Assembly (NCBI GenBank): GCA_013215565.1
Contig: JABSQV010000004.1
Coordinates: forward strand, 46,590-110,589
Length of the DNA stretch: 64,000 bases
Direction of reading: 5' to 3'
DNA from: Myxococcales bacterium
Lineage (GTDB): Bacteria; Myxococcota_A; UBA9160; SZUA-336
Positions 35,275-44,849 of the stretch are shown here, piece by piece. The notes beneath the pieces were generated by a model that worked only from the letters and a program-made list of their open reading frames with translations, was not told the DNA's origin and did not search any database. Both the position numbers and the translations under genes were made by a program. The first letter of the stretch is position 1, and each line of letters opens with the position of its first letter.

Positions 35275-36840
35275 ATGCCCGACGAGATCCCGCCCGACAT
35301 CCTGACGCTTCACGCGACGGCGAACCCGGAGAAGATCGCGCTCGTGGTGGATCCGCCCGACGGAACCGTCCGGCAGTGGAGCTATGCGGAACTGGATCGG
35401 GACACGAACCGGCTTGCGAACGCGTTGCTCTCGCTCGGCGTAAAGCCGCGCGACAAGGTGATCTGGTGCGGCATGAACTCGGCCCCGGTGGTGCGCATGA
35501 CCCACGCGGCCCGCAAAATCGGAGCGACGGCGGTGCCGCTCAATTACCGACTTTCGCCCGAGGAGGCCGCCTACGTCACCGACAACTCCGACAGCGTTCT
35601 CGCTTTCGCAGACGCGGGGTTCGCGGAAATGTTCGAGAAGATCCGGGCCGAAATTCCCAAGGTCCGCCACGTACTGATCTTCGGCGGGGAAGCGCGGCCC
35701 GGCATGCTCGTCGCCGAGGAACTCGAAGCCACGGCCTCGGACGAGGCCCCGACCCGAGAATCCGCGGCCGAGGCCGCGACCATGATCTACACCTCGGGTA
35801 CGACCGGAAAGCCGAAGGGCGCCGTCCGGCGGGGCATGGGAGACCCCGATCAGCTCCGGGCGATGCTCGAACTGATCGGATACCGGCCTGACGACGTGTA
35901 CCTCACGACGGGGCCGCTCTATCACTCCGGACCGGGCGGCTTCATGGGGATCGCCTACGCCCTCGGAAACACGGTCGTGGTGCAGCGGAAGTTCGATCCC
36001 GAAGACTGGCTGCGGCTCACAGAAAAATACCGCGTCACCAGCACCTTTTCGGCGCCGACCCCGATCCGGATGGTCTGTAATCTTCCCGAGGCGGTGAAGC
36101 GACGCTACGACACGAGCAGCATGCGGATCATGATCGCGAATGCAGCTCCCTGGTCGTTCGCCCTCAAGCAGGCCTACCTGGCGGATTTCCCGCCCGAGTC
36201 CCTCTGGGAGGTCTACGGCTCCACCGAGGGCGGCGTGAACACCATTCTTCCTCCCCAGGATCAGCAGAGAAAGCCGGGATCCTGCGGCCTGCCCTCTCCG
36301 GGCTGTGAGATTGCACTCTTCGGCGAAGACGGAAAGCGGATCACCGAGCCGAATACCGCGGGCGAACTCTACGTTCGCTCCAAGACGGTTTTCTCGACCT
36401 ACTACCGGGCAGAAGAGAAGTACCAGGAGGGTCTTCGGGGAGACTACTTCTCGGTCGGCGACGTCGCCTACTTCGACGAAGAGGGCTACTACTACATCTG
36501 CGACCGCAAGGGAGACATGATCATCTCGGGAGGCATGAACATCTATCCTGCCGAGATCGAGGCGGCGCTCGAACTCCACGATGACATCGCCGACGTCGCA
36601 GTGTTCGGGATTCCGAACGAGCAGTGGGGCGAAAGCGTGCACGCGCTGGTCGTCGTCCATCCCGGACGGACGCTCAGCAGCGACAAGATCATAGACTTCG
36701 CACGCGCGCGCCTTGCAGGTTACAAGATCCCGCGCTCGGTGGACTTCACAGAAGACATCCCGCGCACGGGCTCCGGAAAGATCCTGAAACGCGTGCTTCG
36801 AGAGCCCTACTGGAAGGGTCACGAATCGAAGGTGCTGTGA
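35275..36840 (+). CDS. AMP-forming acyl-CoA synthetase/ligase
   Basis: This 521-residue ANL-superfamily ligase activates a carboxylate as the acyl-adenylate and transfers it to CoA. I place the start at an ATG with GGAG 6-9 nt upstream; the longer frame lacks a site. The P-loop is MIYTSGTTGKPKG, the A5 motif is YGSTEGGVN, A7/A8 are GDVAYFDEEGYYY and CDRKGDMIISGGMNIYPAEIE, and the catalytic Lys is in PRTGSGKILKR. The substrate is probably a fatty or aromatic acid. It is followed by a DegT aminotransferase whose GTG start overlaps the stop. Confidence 0.9.
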   Translation: MPDEIPPDILTLHATANPEKIALVVDPPDGTVRQWSYAELDRDTNRLANALLSLGVKPRDKVIWCGMNSAPVVRMTHAARKIGATAVPLNYRLSPEEAAYVTDNSDSVLAFADAGFAEMFEKIRAEIPKVRHVLIFGGEARPGMLVAEELEATASDEAPTRESAAEAATMIYTSGTTGKPKGAVRRGMGDPDQLRAMLELIGYRPDDVYLTTGPLYHSGPGGFMGIAYALGNTVVVQRKFDPEDWLRLTEKYRVTSTFSAPTPIRMVCNLPEAVKRRYDTSSMRIMIANAAPWSFALKQAYLADFPPESLWEVYGSTEGGVNTILPPQDQQRKPGSCGLPSPGCEIALFGEDGKRITEPNTAGELYVRSKTVFSTYYRAEEKYQEGLRGDYFSVGDVAYFDEEGYYYICDRKGDMIISGGMNIYPAEIEAALELHDDIADVAVFGIPNEQWGESVHALVVVHPGRTLSSDKIIDFARARLAGYKIPRSVDFTEDIPRTGSGKILKRVLREPYWKGHESKVL

Positions 36841-38144
36841 CCCGAGCCGCGCTGCTCGGTGGTCCCAGGGCCGTCTCCCATCCTCTCCCCCAATGGCCGC
36901 GCATCGACGACGAGACCCTCGCCGCGGTGGTGCGGGTCTTGAAATCCGAACCGCTCTGCCCCGTGGGAAACACGGGAATTCAGGGAGAGTTCGAGGACGC
37001 CTTCGCCGAGTTCCACCAGCGGCGCTTTGCGCTCGCCACGAACGGCGGAACGGCAGCGCTCATGCTCTCGGTCCACGGCGCCGGGGTAGAACCGGGCGAC
37101 GAGGTGATCTGTTCGCCGTTTTCGTGGGGCGCGTCGGTGGCGTGTGTGCTCCAGTGCGCGGCGATTCCGGTGTTCGCGGATATTTCGGCCCAGACCCTGG
37201 GCCTCGACGCAGCCTCCGTACGTTCGAGGATTACGCCGCGCACCCGGGCGATCCTGCCGGTCCACATCTTCGGCGCGCCCTGCGACATGGACGGAATTCT
37301 CGATGTGGCGAACGAACATGGGATTCCGGTGATCGAGGACGTGGCGCAGGCGGCAGGCGGCTTCTACCGGGGAAGCCGGCTCGGTTCGCTCGGGGCCTTC
37401 AGCGCCTTCAGCCTCCAGGCCAGCAAGAACCTGACCGGGGGCGAGGGCGGAATCCTGGTCTGCGACGATCGCGAGATGTTCGAACGCGCGATGAGCCACG
37501 GGACGCACCCGCAGCGGCTCATCGCCGAGCTCGAGCTGCCCGAGTTCCGCCGACGCATCGACTCGCTCGCCTTCAATTTCCGCATGCACACTGCGAGCGC
37601 CGCGATCGCGCACACCCAGCTTCGCCACCTGGATGGATGGACCGAGATCCGGAACCAGAACGCCCAGCGCCTCTACGCGGCGGTTCGAGATCTGGAGTAC
37701 CTGGAGTTTCCGCCGCTTCCCAACCCGGACGAGGGATCCCGACACGGCTTCTACCACGTCCCGTTCCTGTACCGTCCCGGCGTGCTTCCACTCGACCGCG
37801 ACCAGTTCGTGGCCGCGCTCGAGGCCGAGGGCGCGCCCGCGGGGTCTTACGTGAAGACCCCGCTCTACCTGCGCCCGCGCCTACGAGCCCACGACTACAT
37901 CGGAAGAGATTTCCCGTGGTGCCTGGGCGAAGGCTCTTATACGTACCAACACGGAGACTGCCCGGTTGCCGAGGCGATCTGCGAGACGGAGTGGCAGCTC
38001 AAGGCGAGCTTCCACGAGCCGCTCCCGGAGCTGATCGACCAGATTGCAGAGGCGCTTCGAAAGGTGGGCGAGACTGCTGACGAGATCGCCGCGGCTTCGG
38101 CCGGGTTCGCCGCAGTCTCGAGAAGCGGAGAGGCCGGAACTTAG
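36837..38144 (+). CDS. DegT/DnrJ/EryC1/StrS family aminotransferase
   Basis: This 435-residue PLP enzyme of the sugar-aminotransferase family begins GTG, overlapping the ligase stop (GTGA). The PLP Lys is in [15 protein letters not shown], and the cofactor Asp in [14 protein letters not shown]. Members usually aminate nucleotide-sugar ketones for surface polysaccharide or secondary metabolites. The C-terminal [14 protein letters not shown] region is typical. The gene ends convergently with groEL, sharing 4 nt (TTAG). No nucleotide-sugar dehydratase is nearby. Confidence 0.87.
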   Translation: MTRAALLGGPRAVSHPLPQWPRIDDETLAAVVRVLKSEPLCPVGNTGIQGEFEDAFAEFHQRRFALATNGGTAALMLSVHGAGVEPGDEVICSPFSWGASVACVLQCAAIPVFADISAQTLGLDAASVRSRITPRTRAILPVHIFGAPCDMDGILDVANEHGIPVIEDVAQAAGGFYRGSRLGSLGAFSAFSLQASKNLTGGEGGILVCDDREMFERAMSHGTHPQRLIAELELPEFRRRIDSLAFNFRMHTASAAIAHTQLRHLDGWTEIRNQNAQRLYAAVRDLEYLEFPPLPNPDEGSRHGFYHVPFLYRPGVLPLDRDQFVAALEAEGAPAGSYVKTPLYLRPRLRAHDYIGRDFPWCLGEGSYTYQHGDCPVAEAICETEWQLKASFHEPLPELIDQIAEALRKVGETADEIAAASAGFAAVSRSGEAGT

Positions 38145-39826
38145 AAGTCCATGCCGCCCATGCCGCCCATGTCGCCCATGCCGCCGCCCATGCCGCCCAT
38201 GCCGCCCATGTCGCCGCCGGGCATGCCGCCCGGAGGACCCGCCTTCTTGGGCTGAGGCTTTTCGACGACGATGCTCTCGGTGGTGAGCATGAGTGCCGCA
38301 ACGCTGGCGGCGTTCTGAAGCGCGGAGCGGACCACCTTGGTGGGATCCATGATCCCATCCTTGATCAGATCGCCAAAGGTGTCGGTCTGCGCGTTGTAGC
38401 CGAAGTCTCCCCCCTTCGCGGCCACCTTGCGCGCGACGACGGCGCCGTCGGCACCCGCGTTCTCGGCGATCTGTCGCAGCGGCGTGGAAAGCACGCGGCG
38501 CAGGATCTCGACCCCGAGGCCCTCGTCGCCTTCGAGCTTGAGACCGTCAAGCGTACTCTCACAACGCATCAGGGCCACGCCGCCCCCGACCACGATGCCT
38601 TCCTCGACCGCGGCCTTGGTCGCGTTCAGGGCGTCCTCGACCCGGGCTTTCTTCTCTTTGAGTTCCGCCTCGGTGGGGGCGCCGGCCTTGATCACGGCGA
38701 CACCGCCCGAGAGCTTGGCGAGACGTTCCTGCAATTTCTCTCGGTCGTAGTCCGAGGTCGTGTCCTCGATCTGGGCTCGAATCTGTCCGACCCGGCCTTC
38801 GAGATCCTTCTTGGTCCCCGCTCCGTCGATGATCGTGGTGTTGTCCCGGTCGATGACGATGCGGCGCGCCTTGCCGAGATCCTGCAGCGAGACGTTCTCG
38901 AGCTTGATCCCGAGATCCTCCGAGATCGCGCGGCCGCCCGAGACGCACGCAATGTCTTCGAGCATCGCCTTGCGGCGGTCGCCGAACCCCGGGGCCTTGA
39001 CCGCAACCGCGTTGAGCGTCCCCCGGATCTTGTTCACGACCAGCGTCGCCAGGGCTTCGCCCTCGACGTCCTCGGCCACGATGACCAGCGGCTTGCCCGC
39101 GCGTGCAACCGCCTCGAGCAGCGGCACCATGTCACGCATGCTCGAGATCTTCTTCTCGTGGATCAGGAGGTAGACGTCCTCGAGCACCGCCTCCATCTTC
39201 TCCGGATCGGTGACGAAGTAGGGCGACAGGTAGCCGCGGTCGAACTGCATACCCTCGACCACCTCGAGTTCGGTCTCCATGCCCTTGGCCTCTTCGACCG
39301 TAATCACGCCCTCTTTGCCGACCTTCTCCATCGCCTCTGCGATCATGCTGCCGATCTCGATGTCACCGTTGGACGAGACCGCGCCGATCTGGCCGATTTC
39401 GGCCTTGCTCCGGATCTTTCGCGAAGCCTTCTCTAGCTGCTGACAGACCACTACCGTGGCCTTTTCGATGCCTCGCTTGAGTTCCATGGGATTGGCGCCC
39501 GCGGCGACCAACTTGAGGCCGTCGCGCACGATGGCCTGGGCGAGAACCGTCGCCGTGGTGGTGCCGTCGCCGGCCACGTCCGAGGTCTTCGAAGCGACCT
39601 CCTTCACCATCTGAGCGCCGAGGTTCTCGAACTTGTCGTCTAGATCCACGGCCTTCGCGACCGTGACGCCGTCCTTCGTCGAGGTAGGCGCGCCCCAACT
39701 CTTTTCGATCAACACGGTTCGGCCCTTCGGCCCCAACGTCACCTTGACGGCATTCGCGAGTTTCCCGGCCCCGTCCCGGATCTTGTGCCGGGCATCCTCG
39801 TCAAAAAGCAGAATCTTTGCTGGCAT
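38141..39826 (-). CDS. groEL: chaperonin GroEL (Hsp60)
   Basis: This 561-residue chaperonin starts at the ATG giving [19 protein letters not shown]; the frame's earlier extension has no ribosome-binding site. Family marks include [37 protein letters not shown] (ATP site) and [21 protein letters not shown]. The tail is a long Gly-Met repeat ([12 protein letters not shown]), longer than the usual GGM. It forms the GroEL ring and works with the GroES encoded 13 nt upstream. No second groEL is in the window. Confidence 0.97.
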   Translation of the reverse strand: MPAKILLFDEDARHKIRDGAGKLANAVKVTLGPKGRTVLIEKSWGAPTSTKDGVTVAKAVDLDDKFENLGAQMVKEVASKTSDVAGDGTTTATVLAQAIVRDGLKLVAAGANPMELKRGIEKATVVVCQQLEKASRKIRSKAEIGQIGAVSSNGDIEIGSMIAEAMEKVGKEGVITVEEAKGMETELEVVEGMQFDRGYLSPYFVTDPEKMEAVLEDVYLLIHEKKISSMRDMVPLLEAVARAGKPLVIVAEDVEGEALATLVVNKIRGTLNAVAVKAPGFGDRRKAMLEDIACVSGGRAISEDLGIKLENVSLQDLGKARRIVIDRDNTTIIDGAGTKKDLEGRVGQIRAQIEDTTSDYDREKLQERLAKLSGGVAVIKAGAPTEAELKEKKARVEDALNATKAAVEEGIVVGGGVALMRCESTLDGLKLEGDEGLGVEILRRVLSTPLRQIAENAGADGAVVARKVAAKGGDFGYNAQTDTFGDLIKDGIMDPTKVVRSALQNAASVAALMLTTESIVVEKPQPKKAGPPGGMPGGDMGGMGGMGGGMGDMGGMGGMDF

Positions 39827-39839
39827 GGCTGTACTTCCT

Positions 39840-40133
39840 CTATTCCAGGATCGCGAGGACATCGTCCTCGGAAATGATTAGACGCTCGCCGCCATCGAGA
39901 GTGATCTCGTTCCCCGAGTACTTGGAGAAGAGAACCCGGTCCCCGCGCTTGACCTCCATCGCAATCGGGCTGCCGCTGTCGTCCCGTCGCCCAGGACCGG
40001 CTTCGATCACGTTGCCCTGCTGGGGCTTTTCCTTGGCGCTGTCCGGAATGATGATCCCGCCGGCCGTGGTGCCTTCCTCTTCCAAGCGCTCAATAATCAG
40101 TCGGTTGTGCAGCGGGCGCATCTTCGCCGGCAT
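39840..40133 (-). CDS. groES: co-chaperonin GroES (Hsp10)
   Basis: This 97-residue co-chaperonin begins at the ATG giving [20 protein letters not shown], 7 residues inside the longest frame, with AAGG upstream. The mobile loop is [22 protein letters not shown], and the C-terminal strand is [16 protein letters not shown]. It caps GroEL. The operon order groES-groEL with a 13 nt gap is standard. No CIRCE inverted repeat is present upstream. Confidence 0.97.
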   Translation of the reverse strand: MPAKMRPLHNRLIIERLEEEGTTAGGIIIPDSAKEKPQQGNVIEAGPGRRDDSGSPIAMEVKRGDRVLFSKYSGNEITLDGGERLIISEDDVLAILE

Positions 40134-40178
40134 GGGCCTTCCTCCTCCGCGCAAGGGTTCGATTGGCGGTTGAGGCGC

Positions 40179-40206
40179 AGGCTAAACTCGCGGCGCAGGA
40201 AGTCAA
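40179..40206 (-). promoter_or_regulatory. possible promoter for groESL
   Basis: The minus strand has TTGACT (40201-40206) and TAGCCT (40179-40184) separated by 16 nt, about 45 nt upstream of the groES start. The -35 box matches sigma-70 well and the -10 box is poor. It could also be read as a heat-shock sigma-32-type element (CTTGAC...). No CIRCE repeat (TTAGCACTC) is seen. Confidence 0.35.
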
Positions 40207-40321
40207 GCCACCGAGGACAGGATAGGGAGCCCGAATCGTCGACGAGACCGCTCCGGAAGTCCCGGCCCCGGCTCCCGGGCAGTGCCCGCGCGCGGGTTGC
40301 CGGCCCGCGCGGCCGGTCAGC

Positions 40322-41932
40322 TCAGGCGAGCAGGCTCCGCCCGATCACCTTGAGTTCGAGGATGGGCTTCACGCCTTCGAAAATCGGGAGCACCAGAGCG
40401 TCCGCGACATACCGGCTGATCGCGTATTCCTCGGCGTAGCCCCAGCCCCCATGCAGCAGCTGCCCCTCCTGGCTCACGGCCACGGCCACGTCGCACGCGA
40501 GCAGCTTCGCCTGGGACGCGTACGACGACGCCGCCCGCTCGTCTTCGTCCATCGCGGCCGCCGCGGCGTAGGTAATTGCCCTCGCCGCAGCCAGGTCGCT
40601 CGCCATCTTCCCGAGCTTGAACTGTGTCAGCTGGTACTCGCTCAGGCTCCGGCCGAACTGCTTGCGGTCCACGACGTATTCCGCGCTGCACTCGAGGGCC
40701 GCCTGGGCCAGTCCACACGCGCGGCCGCCGGTCTGCAGCCGGCCCGCTGCGAAGCCCCCCATCTGCAGATAGAAACCCCGCCCGAGCCCCGCCTCCTCCC
40801 CGATCAGGTTCTTTCCGGGAACGAAGTAGCCCTCGAAGTTCACGCTGTAGGAGTGCATGCCGCGGTAGCCGGGCGTCGCATCCGCCTTCCCGACGATCCG
40901 CCCTCCGCCGGGCTGGGTCTGGTCGAAGGTATGCTCGCGGCTCCGCTGCTTGGGCACGATCAGCAGCGAGAGCCCGCGCGCCCCCGCAGCGGGATCGTCA
41001 TCGGTGCGGCACAGGACCGCGAGCACGTCGGCGCGGCCCGCGAAGGTGCACCAGGCCTTGGCGCCCGTGATGCGATAGCCCTCGACTCCCTCCTCGGTCG
41101 CGGGCTCAGCCCGGCACTTGACCGAGGCGACGTCGCTGCCCACGTCGGGCTCCGTGACACTGATTCCGACCATGATCTCACCCGACGCGATCCGCGGCAG
41201 CCACTCCTGCTTCTGCGCCTCGGTCCCACCCGCCATCAGGGCCTTGGTCAGAATCTCCGGACGCGTGATCAGCGATCCGGCCGCGGCGAGCGAGGCGCGC
41301 GAAAGCTCTTCCGTCGTGATCACCATCGCCACGTTTCCCATCTCGCTGCCTCCGAACGCCTCCGGAACCGACAGGCCGAAGTAACCGAGCTCACTCATCG
41401 ACGAGATCAGTTGCTCGGGGACCAGTTCGTCTCTGCGATGGATCCGCTCCGCGAGCGGGGCGACTTCCCGAGCCGCGAACTCCCGAACCGCGTCGCGGGT
41501 GAGCTCGTAGATCTCTTCAAGCGGACCGTCGTTGCGGCCTCGCTGCTTCGCGACTTCTCTGCCGATCGCCCGGACGCGACCCTCGCTTAGCGCGTGTCTC
41601 ACGAAGGCCGACGCGAACTCGCCGGGCAGATCGTCTAGCGAGAGGCCGTGCTCGGGACCCGAGTCTCGGATCAGGCGGTCGAGTTCCGACGCCACTCCGC
41701 CCGCAAACACCGTGGCCTGCTCGCGGTAGAGCGGGCCGGCGTCGAGCGCGTACCCGAGCAGGTCCCGGCCGGCCCGCAGTTTCGTGGCCAGAGCCGCGAG
41801 CCGTTCGACGGCGACCTGCTGCTCGTCGATGTCGCGCTCGCGCGCGAACGCGATCGCCTTGTTCAAGCAGAGTTCGAGCGCATCCAGAACCTTCTCGATC
41901 TCGTCCGGGGCGATCTCCTTGAACTCGCTCAT
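40322..41932 (-). CDS. acyl-CoA dehydrogenase with N-terminal helical extension
   Basis: This 536-residue FAD-dependent acyl-CoA dehydrogenase oxidises an acyl-CoA to the 2-enoyl-CoA. The core from about residue 140 on is typical: ELGYFGLSVPEAFGGSE, MVGISVTEPDVGSDVAS, ITGAKAWCTFAGRAD, and a C-terminal HGGWGYAEEYAISRYVADA region. Residues 1-130 form an extra helical N-terminal domain not found in standard acyl-CoA dehydrogenases (about 380 residues), as in the long-chain subgroup with an N-terminal extension. The catalytic Glu region is in YAEEYAISR. It follows pyrF by 5 nt on the same transcript. Confidence 0.88.
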   Translation of the reverse strand: MSEFKEIAPDEIEKVLDALELCLNKAIAFARERDIDEQQVAVERLAALATKLRAGRDLLGYALDAGPLYREQATVFAGGVASELDRLIRDSGPEHGLSLDDLPGEFASAFVRHALSEGRVRAIGREVAKQRGRNDGPLEEIYELTRDAVREFAAREVAPLAERIHRRDELVPEQLISSMSELGYFGLSVPEAFGGSEMGNVAMVITTEELSRASLAAAGSLITRPEILTKALMAGGTEAQKQEWLPRIASGEIMVGISVTEPDVGSDVASVKCRAEPATEEGVEGYRITGAKAWCTFAGRADVLAVLCRTDDDPAAGARGLSLLIVPKQRSREHTFDQTQPGGGRIVGKADATPGYRGMHSYSVNFEGYFVPGKNLIGEEAGLGRGFYLQMGGFAAGRLQTGGRACGLAQAALECSAEYVVDRKQFGRSLSEYQLTQFKLGKMASDLAAARAITYAAAAAMDEDERAASSYASQAKLLACDVAVAVSQEGQLLHGGWGYAEEYAISRYVADALVLPIFEGVKPILELKVIGRSLLA

Positions 41933-41937
41933 CCGCC

Positions 41938-42654
41938 TTATTCTCCCGAATTCGCGCGCAGTTCCAGGGCTACGCGGATCTCGTCGCAGATCGCCTCCGC
42001 ACTCCGTTCCGGTTCGGACGCATCACGAATCGGCCGGCCCACGACCAGGAAGTCCGCTCCGGCCGCGATTGTCTCCGCGACCCCGGCCACCCGAACCTGA
42101 TCTCCCGCATCTGCTCCGGGCGGTCGCACCCCGGGGCACACGAGTTCGATCGCCGCTCCGACGGCCTCGCGCACGGCCGCGACCTCGGCACCCGAGCAGA
42201 CGAGTCCGGGGCAACCCGCTTCGACGGCGCCGCGCGCGACCGCCACCACGCTCGCCGGATCCGCCGGACGGCTGGTGAGCCGCGTTACGCCGAGGATTCG
42301 GATCTCGTCACCCGCGCCTCGGATAGCGCCGCGCAGCATCTCCTCCCCACCGCCGGCGATGACCGTCAGGAAGCGAACACCGGCGAGCCGCGAGACGGCG
42401 CGGGCCGCCCGCTCGACCGTTGCCGGGATGTCGTGGAATTTCAGGTCGAGGAACACCCGGGTCCCGGACACGTCGACCAGCCTCTCGACCGCGGCGGGAC
42501 CGGCCGCCGAAAACAGCTCGAGGCCCACCTTGAAGGTGCCGACCCAGGGCGCCAAGCGCTTGACCCAGCTCTCGGCGGTTGCGAGATCGGGAACGTCGAG
42601 CGGGAAGATCAGTTGGTCCCGTCCCGGCTGGCCCTTCGCGATCGTGGGGTCCAT
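41938..42654 (-). CDS. pyrF: orotidine 5'-phosphate decarboxylase
   Basis: This 238-residue TIM-barrel enzyme converts OMP to UMP, the last step of de novo pyrimidine synthesis. Motifs are IFPLDVPDLATAESWV, GTFKVGLELFSAAGP, VFLDLKFHDIPATVERA (the charged Lys-Asp-x-Lys-x-x-Asp network) and, near the C-terminus, GADFLVVGRPIRDA for phosphate binding. It sits between PilZ and the acyl-CoA dehydrogenase in a leftward run with gaps of 15 and 5 nt. No other pyr genes are nearby. Confidence 0.95.
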   Translation of the reverse strand: MDPTIAKGQPGRDQLIFPLDVPDLATAESWVKRLAPWVGTFKVGLELFSAAGPAAVERLVDVSGTRVFLDLKFHDIPATVERAARAVSRLAGVRFLTVIAGGGEEMLRGAIRGAGDEIRILGVTRLTSRPADPASVVAVARGAVEAGCPGLVCSGAEVAAVREAVGAAIELVCPGVRPPGADAGDQVRVAGVAETIAAGADFLVVGRPIRDASEPERSAEAICDEIRVALELRANSGE

Positions 42655-42669
42655 CGGAACGAGTACTTA

Positions 42670-43032
42670 TCACACCTCGCCGCGTTCGGCCTCGCTCTTT
42701 CCCTCGGCGCGCGCGAGTACGGTACGGAAGAACGCCCGGTACTCGCGCGGAGGATCGCGCAGCACCACGCCAAAACCCGGAGGCACACCCGCCTCCGCCA
42801 GCGTCTTCGTGTTCCAGCGCACCTCTCCGCGAAGGTCGATCAAGCCTCCCTCGGGCAGTCGGAACTGCACGGCGACCACGGCGCCGGGCCGAGGCAGATG
42901 CTCCGAGCAGACAAAGAACCCGGCCCGCGAAATTCGTGACAGGGTCCCGAGGCTCTCCTCGCCCTCACACAGGACGCGAAGCGGAATCTCGGGAACCTCG
43001 ATCCGAGGTCGAGCGCGTTGGGAATGCGGCAC
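42670..43032 (-). CDS. PilZ-domain protein
   Basis: This 120-residue single-domain PilZ protein is likely a c-di-GMP sensor or a degenerate relative. The strand pattern IPLRVLCEGEESLGTLSRISRAGFFVC fits a PilZ barrel. The usual RxxxR motif may be the initial RARPRIEV, and the [D/N]xSxxG motif is replaced by LSRISRAGFF, which keeps Ser and Gly. It ends 15 nt before pyrF. A pilus gene is 40 kb away. Function inferred from the domain only. Confidence 0.75.
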   Translation of the reverse strand: MPHSQRARPRIEVPEIPLRVLCEGEESLGTLSRISRAGFFVCSEHLPRPGAVVAVQFRLPEGGLIDLRGEVRWNTKTLAEAGVPPGFGVVLRDPPREYRAFFRTVLARAEGKSEAERGEV

Positions 43033-43101
43033 GCTGGATAGAATCGGCGAGACGGGGCATCGCCTTGAGCGAAGCCCCCGGGCGTGAGAAGCTGGCTTCG
43101 G

Positions 43102-43968
43102 ATGCGCATTCTGGAACTTTATCGACGGGAGGACCCCGTCTTCTCGTTCGAATTCTTCCCTCCGCGGACCGATCGGGGCGCGCGCTCACTGCTCAGGACC
43201 CTCGACGAGCTCAAGCGCCTCGGGCCGGACTTCGTTTCCGTCACCTACCCGCTCGACCGCGGCCGCCGGCAGCTAACGCTCGATCTGGTGTCCCGAATCA
43301 AGCGGGAACTCGAGATCGAGGCGATGGCGCACCTCACCTGCGCCAACTCGACCCGGGAGGAACTCGGCCAAGCGCTGGAGTGGCTCGAGCGGGCCGGAAT
43401 CGAGAATGCGCTCGCGCTCGGCGGAGACGACCCGCCTCCGGAACTGGCCGAGGTCCCGCGCGAAGCCAGCTGGCCCTACGCCTCCGACTTCGTCCGCTAC
43501 ATCCGGGAGCAGTTCTCGTTCTGCGTCGGGGGTGCGGCGCATCCTGAGGGACACCCCGCGGCACCGGATTTCGAAACCGATCTGCGACACCTGCAGACCA
43601 AGGTGCGTGCGGGTTGCGAGTTCCTGATCACCCAGTTCTTCTTCCGGAACCAGGACTATTTCCATCTCCAGGAACGCGCGCGAAAGATCGGGATCGAAGT
43701 GCCCATTGTCGCCGGGATCATGCCCGTCACGAGCGCCCCCGGGATCAAGCGGATGGCGGCCATGAACGGCTCACAGATCCCGCCCGAATTGCTGGAGCAG
43801 ATCGAACGGGTGGCCGAGGATCCGGCGCGCGTGGAGGAGGTCGGAACGGCCTGGGCGCTCGCACAGTGCGAAGAACTGCTGGCGCGGGGTGTGCCGGGCA
43901 TTCACTTCTACACCCTGAACCGCTCGCGCGCGACCCGGCTGATCCTGGAGTCGCTCCGCTCGAACTGA
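43102..43968 (+). CDS. metF: methylenetetrahydrofolate reductase
   Basis: This 288-residue FAD-dependent TIM-barrel enzyme reduces 5,10-methylene-THF to 5-methyl-THF for methionine synthesis. The N-terminus is MRILELYRREDPVFSFEFFPPRT with the catalytic Glu in FSFEFFPP. Folate and FAD regions include ALALGGDDPP, FCVGGAAHPEGHP and LITQFFFRNQDYF. An in-frame GTG lies 18 nt upstream and could be an alternative start. The protein is full length without the C-terminal regulatory domain of eukaryotes. It is divergent from PilZ. Confidence 0.93.
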   Translation: MRILELYRREDPVFSFEFFPPRTDRGARSLLRTLDELKRLGPDFVSVTYPLDRGRRQLTLDLVSRIKRELEIEAMAHLTCANSTREELGQALEWLERAGIENALALGGDDPPPELAEVPREASWPYASDFVRYIREQFSFCVGGAAHPEGHPAAPDFETDLRHLQTKVRAGCEFLITQFFFRNQDYFHLQERARKIGIEVPIVAGIMPVTSAPGIKRMAAMNGSQIPPELLEQIERVAEDPARVEEVGTAWALAQCEELLARGVPGIHFYTLNRSRATRLILESLRSN

Positions 43969-44006
43969 TCCGCTCCGGATGCGAATCTGCCCACGCCCGA
44001 CGCGGG

Positions 44007-44795
44007 CTATTGAGAGAACGCGCGCCGCTTGAGTTCGCGCACGTAGTCCGAGAGTTGGGGATCCGCGGCGATCAACTCAGAGACCTTCTCGTCGAAGTCG
44101 GCCGCCGATTGCTCGAGTCCGCCGAGATCGAACGGGATTTGCGTCATCGCGCCGAGCTGCTGCAGCAGCGCCAGCGCGCCGCGTCGGTTGGGGCTGACCG
44201 TGATGTAGTGCGGAAGGGCCGCCCACAGGGACAGGGTCGGGATGCCCTGCTGGCTGAGTTCGTCCGCGAGAACCCCCACGATTCCCGTGGGGCCTTCGTA
44301 TTGGGAAGGCATCTCGCCAAGCGCTTCAGAAAAGCGCGGGCCCGTCGTGAAACTCCTAACCTGGATCGGCTGTGAATAGATCACGTCGGCCAGGAATGCG
44401 CCGGGCAACACCACCAGACGGACCCCGGTTCTGCGCACCAGTTCGCCCAGCGTGCGGCAGTACGTCTTCCAGCGCAGGTGCGGCTCCATCCCGAGGCCCA
44501 GGATCAGATCGTGCGGCCGCCCTTCCAGCCGGACACTGAAAAACTCATGATTCGGCCAGACCACCTCGCGGGAACCCTCGCTGGACAGCCGGACATGCGG
44601 GCGCGCGACCGTGAGGTCCAGAAACTCCTCCATCTCGATCTGTGCGAGCAGGCGCGTGTCGAGGACCGAACTGAGGTAACGGACCGCTTCGGTCGCGCTC
44701 TCCCCACCGTCGTTCCAGCCCGCGTACCCCATGATCAGGATCGGGTCCCGCAGCTCGGGGGAAGCGTTAAACGTCAGGGGACCCGCGGCATCCAC
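44007..44795 (-). CDS. PAC2-family protein
   Basis: This 262-residue protein has the PAC2 (proteasome assembly chaperone 2) fold: PILIMGYAGWNDGGESATEAVRYL near the start, then LILGLGMEPHLRWKTYCRTL, a VVLPGAFLADVIYSQP strand and GVLADELSQQGIPTLSLWAALPHY. Bacterial PAC2 proteins have no established activity and are not tied to proteasomes outside actinobacteria and archaea. The start is GTG with a weak ribosome-binding site. The C-terminal 50 residues form a charged helix. It follows the permease by 54 nt in the leftward direction and may share its transcript. Confidence 0.83.
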   Translation of the reverse strand: MDAAGPLTFNASPELRDPILIMGYAGWNDGGESATEAVRYLSSVLDTRLLAQIEMEEFLDLTVARPHVRLSSEGSREVVWPNHEFFSVRLEGRPHDLILGLGMEPHLRWKTYCRTLGELVRRTGVRLVVLPGAFLADVIYSQPIQVRSFTTGPRFSEALGEMPSQYEGPTGIVGVLADELSQQGIPTLSLWAALPHYITVSPNRRGALALLQQLGAMTQIPFDLGGLEQSAADFDEKVSELIAADPQLSDYVRELKRRAFSQ

Positions 44796-44849
44796 GAAGC
44801 GAGACTCGCACAGTCGACGCGTGAAAGCACCCGCGTCGAGTCGCTGCGC

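Noticed and set aside
43995..44007. Short GCCCG-CGGGC hairpin between metF and the PAC2 gene
   Set aside because: Only 5 bp with no T-run; too weak to call a terminator.
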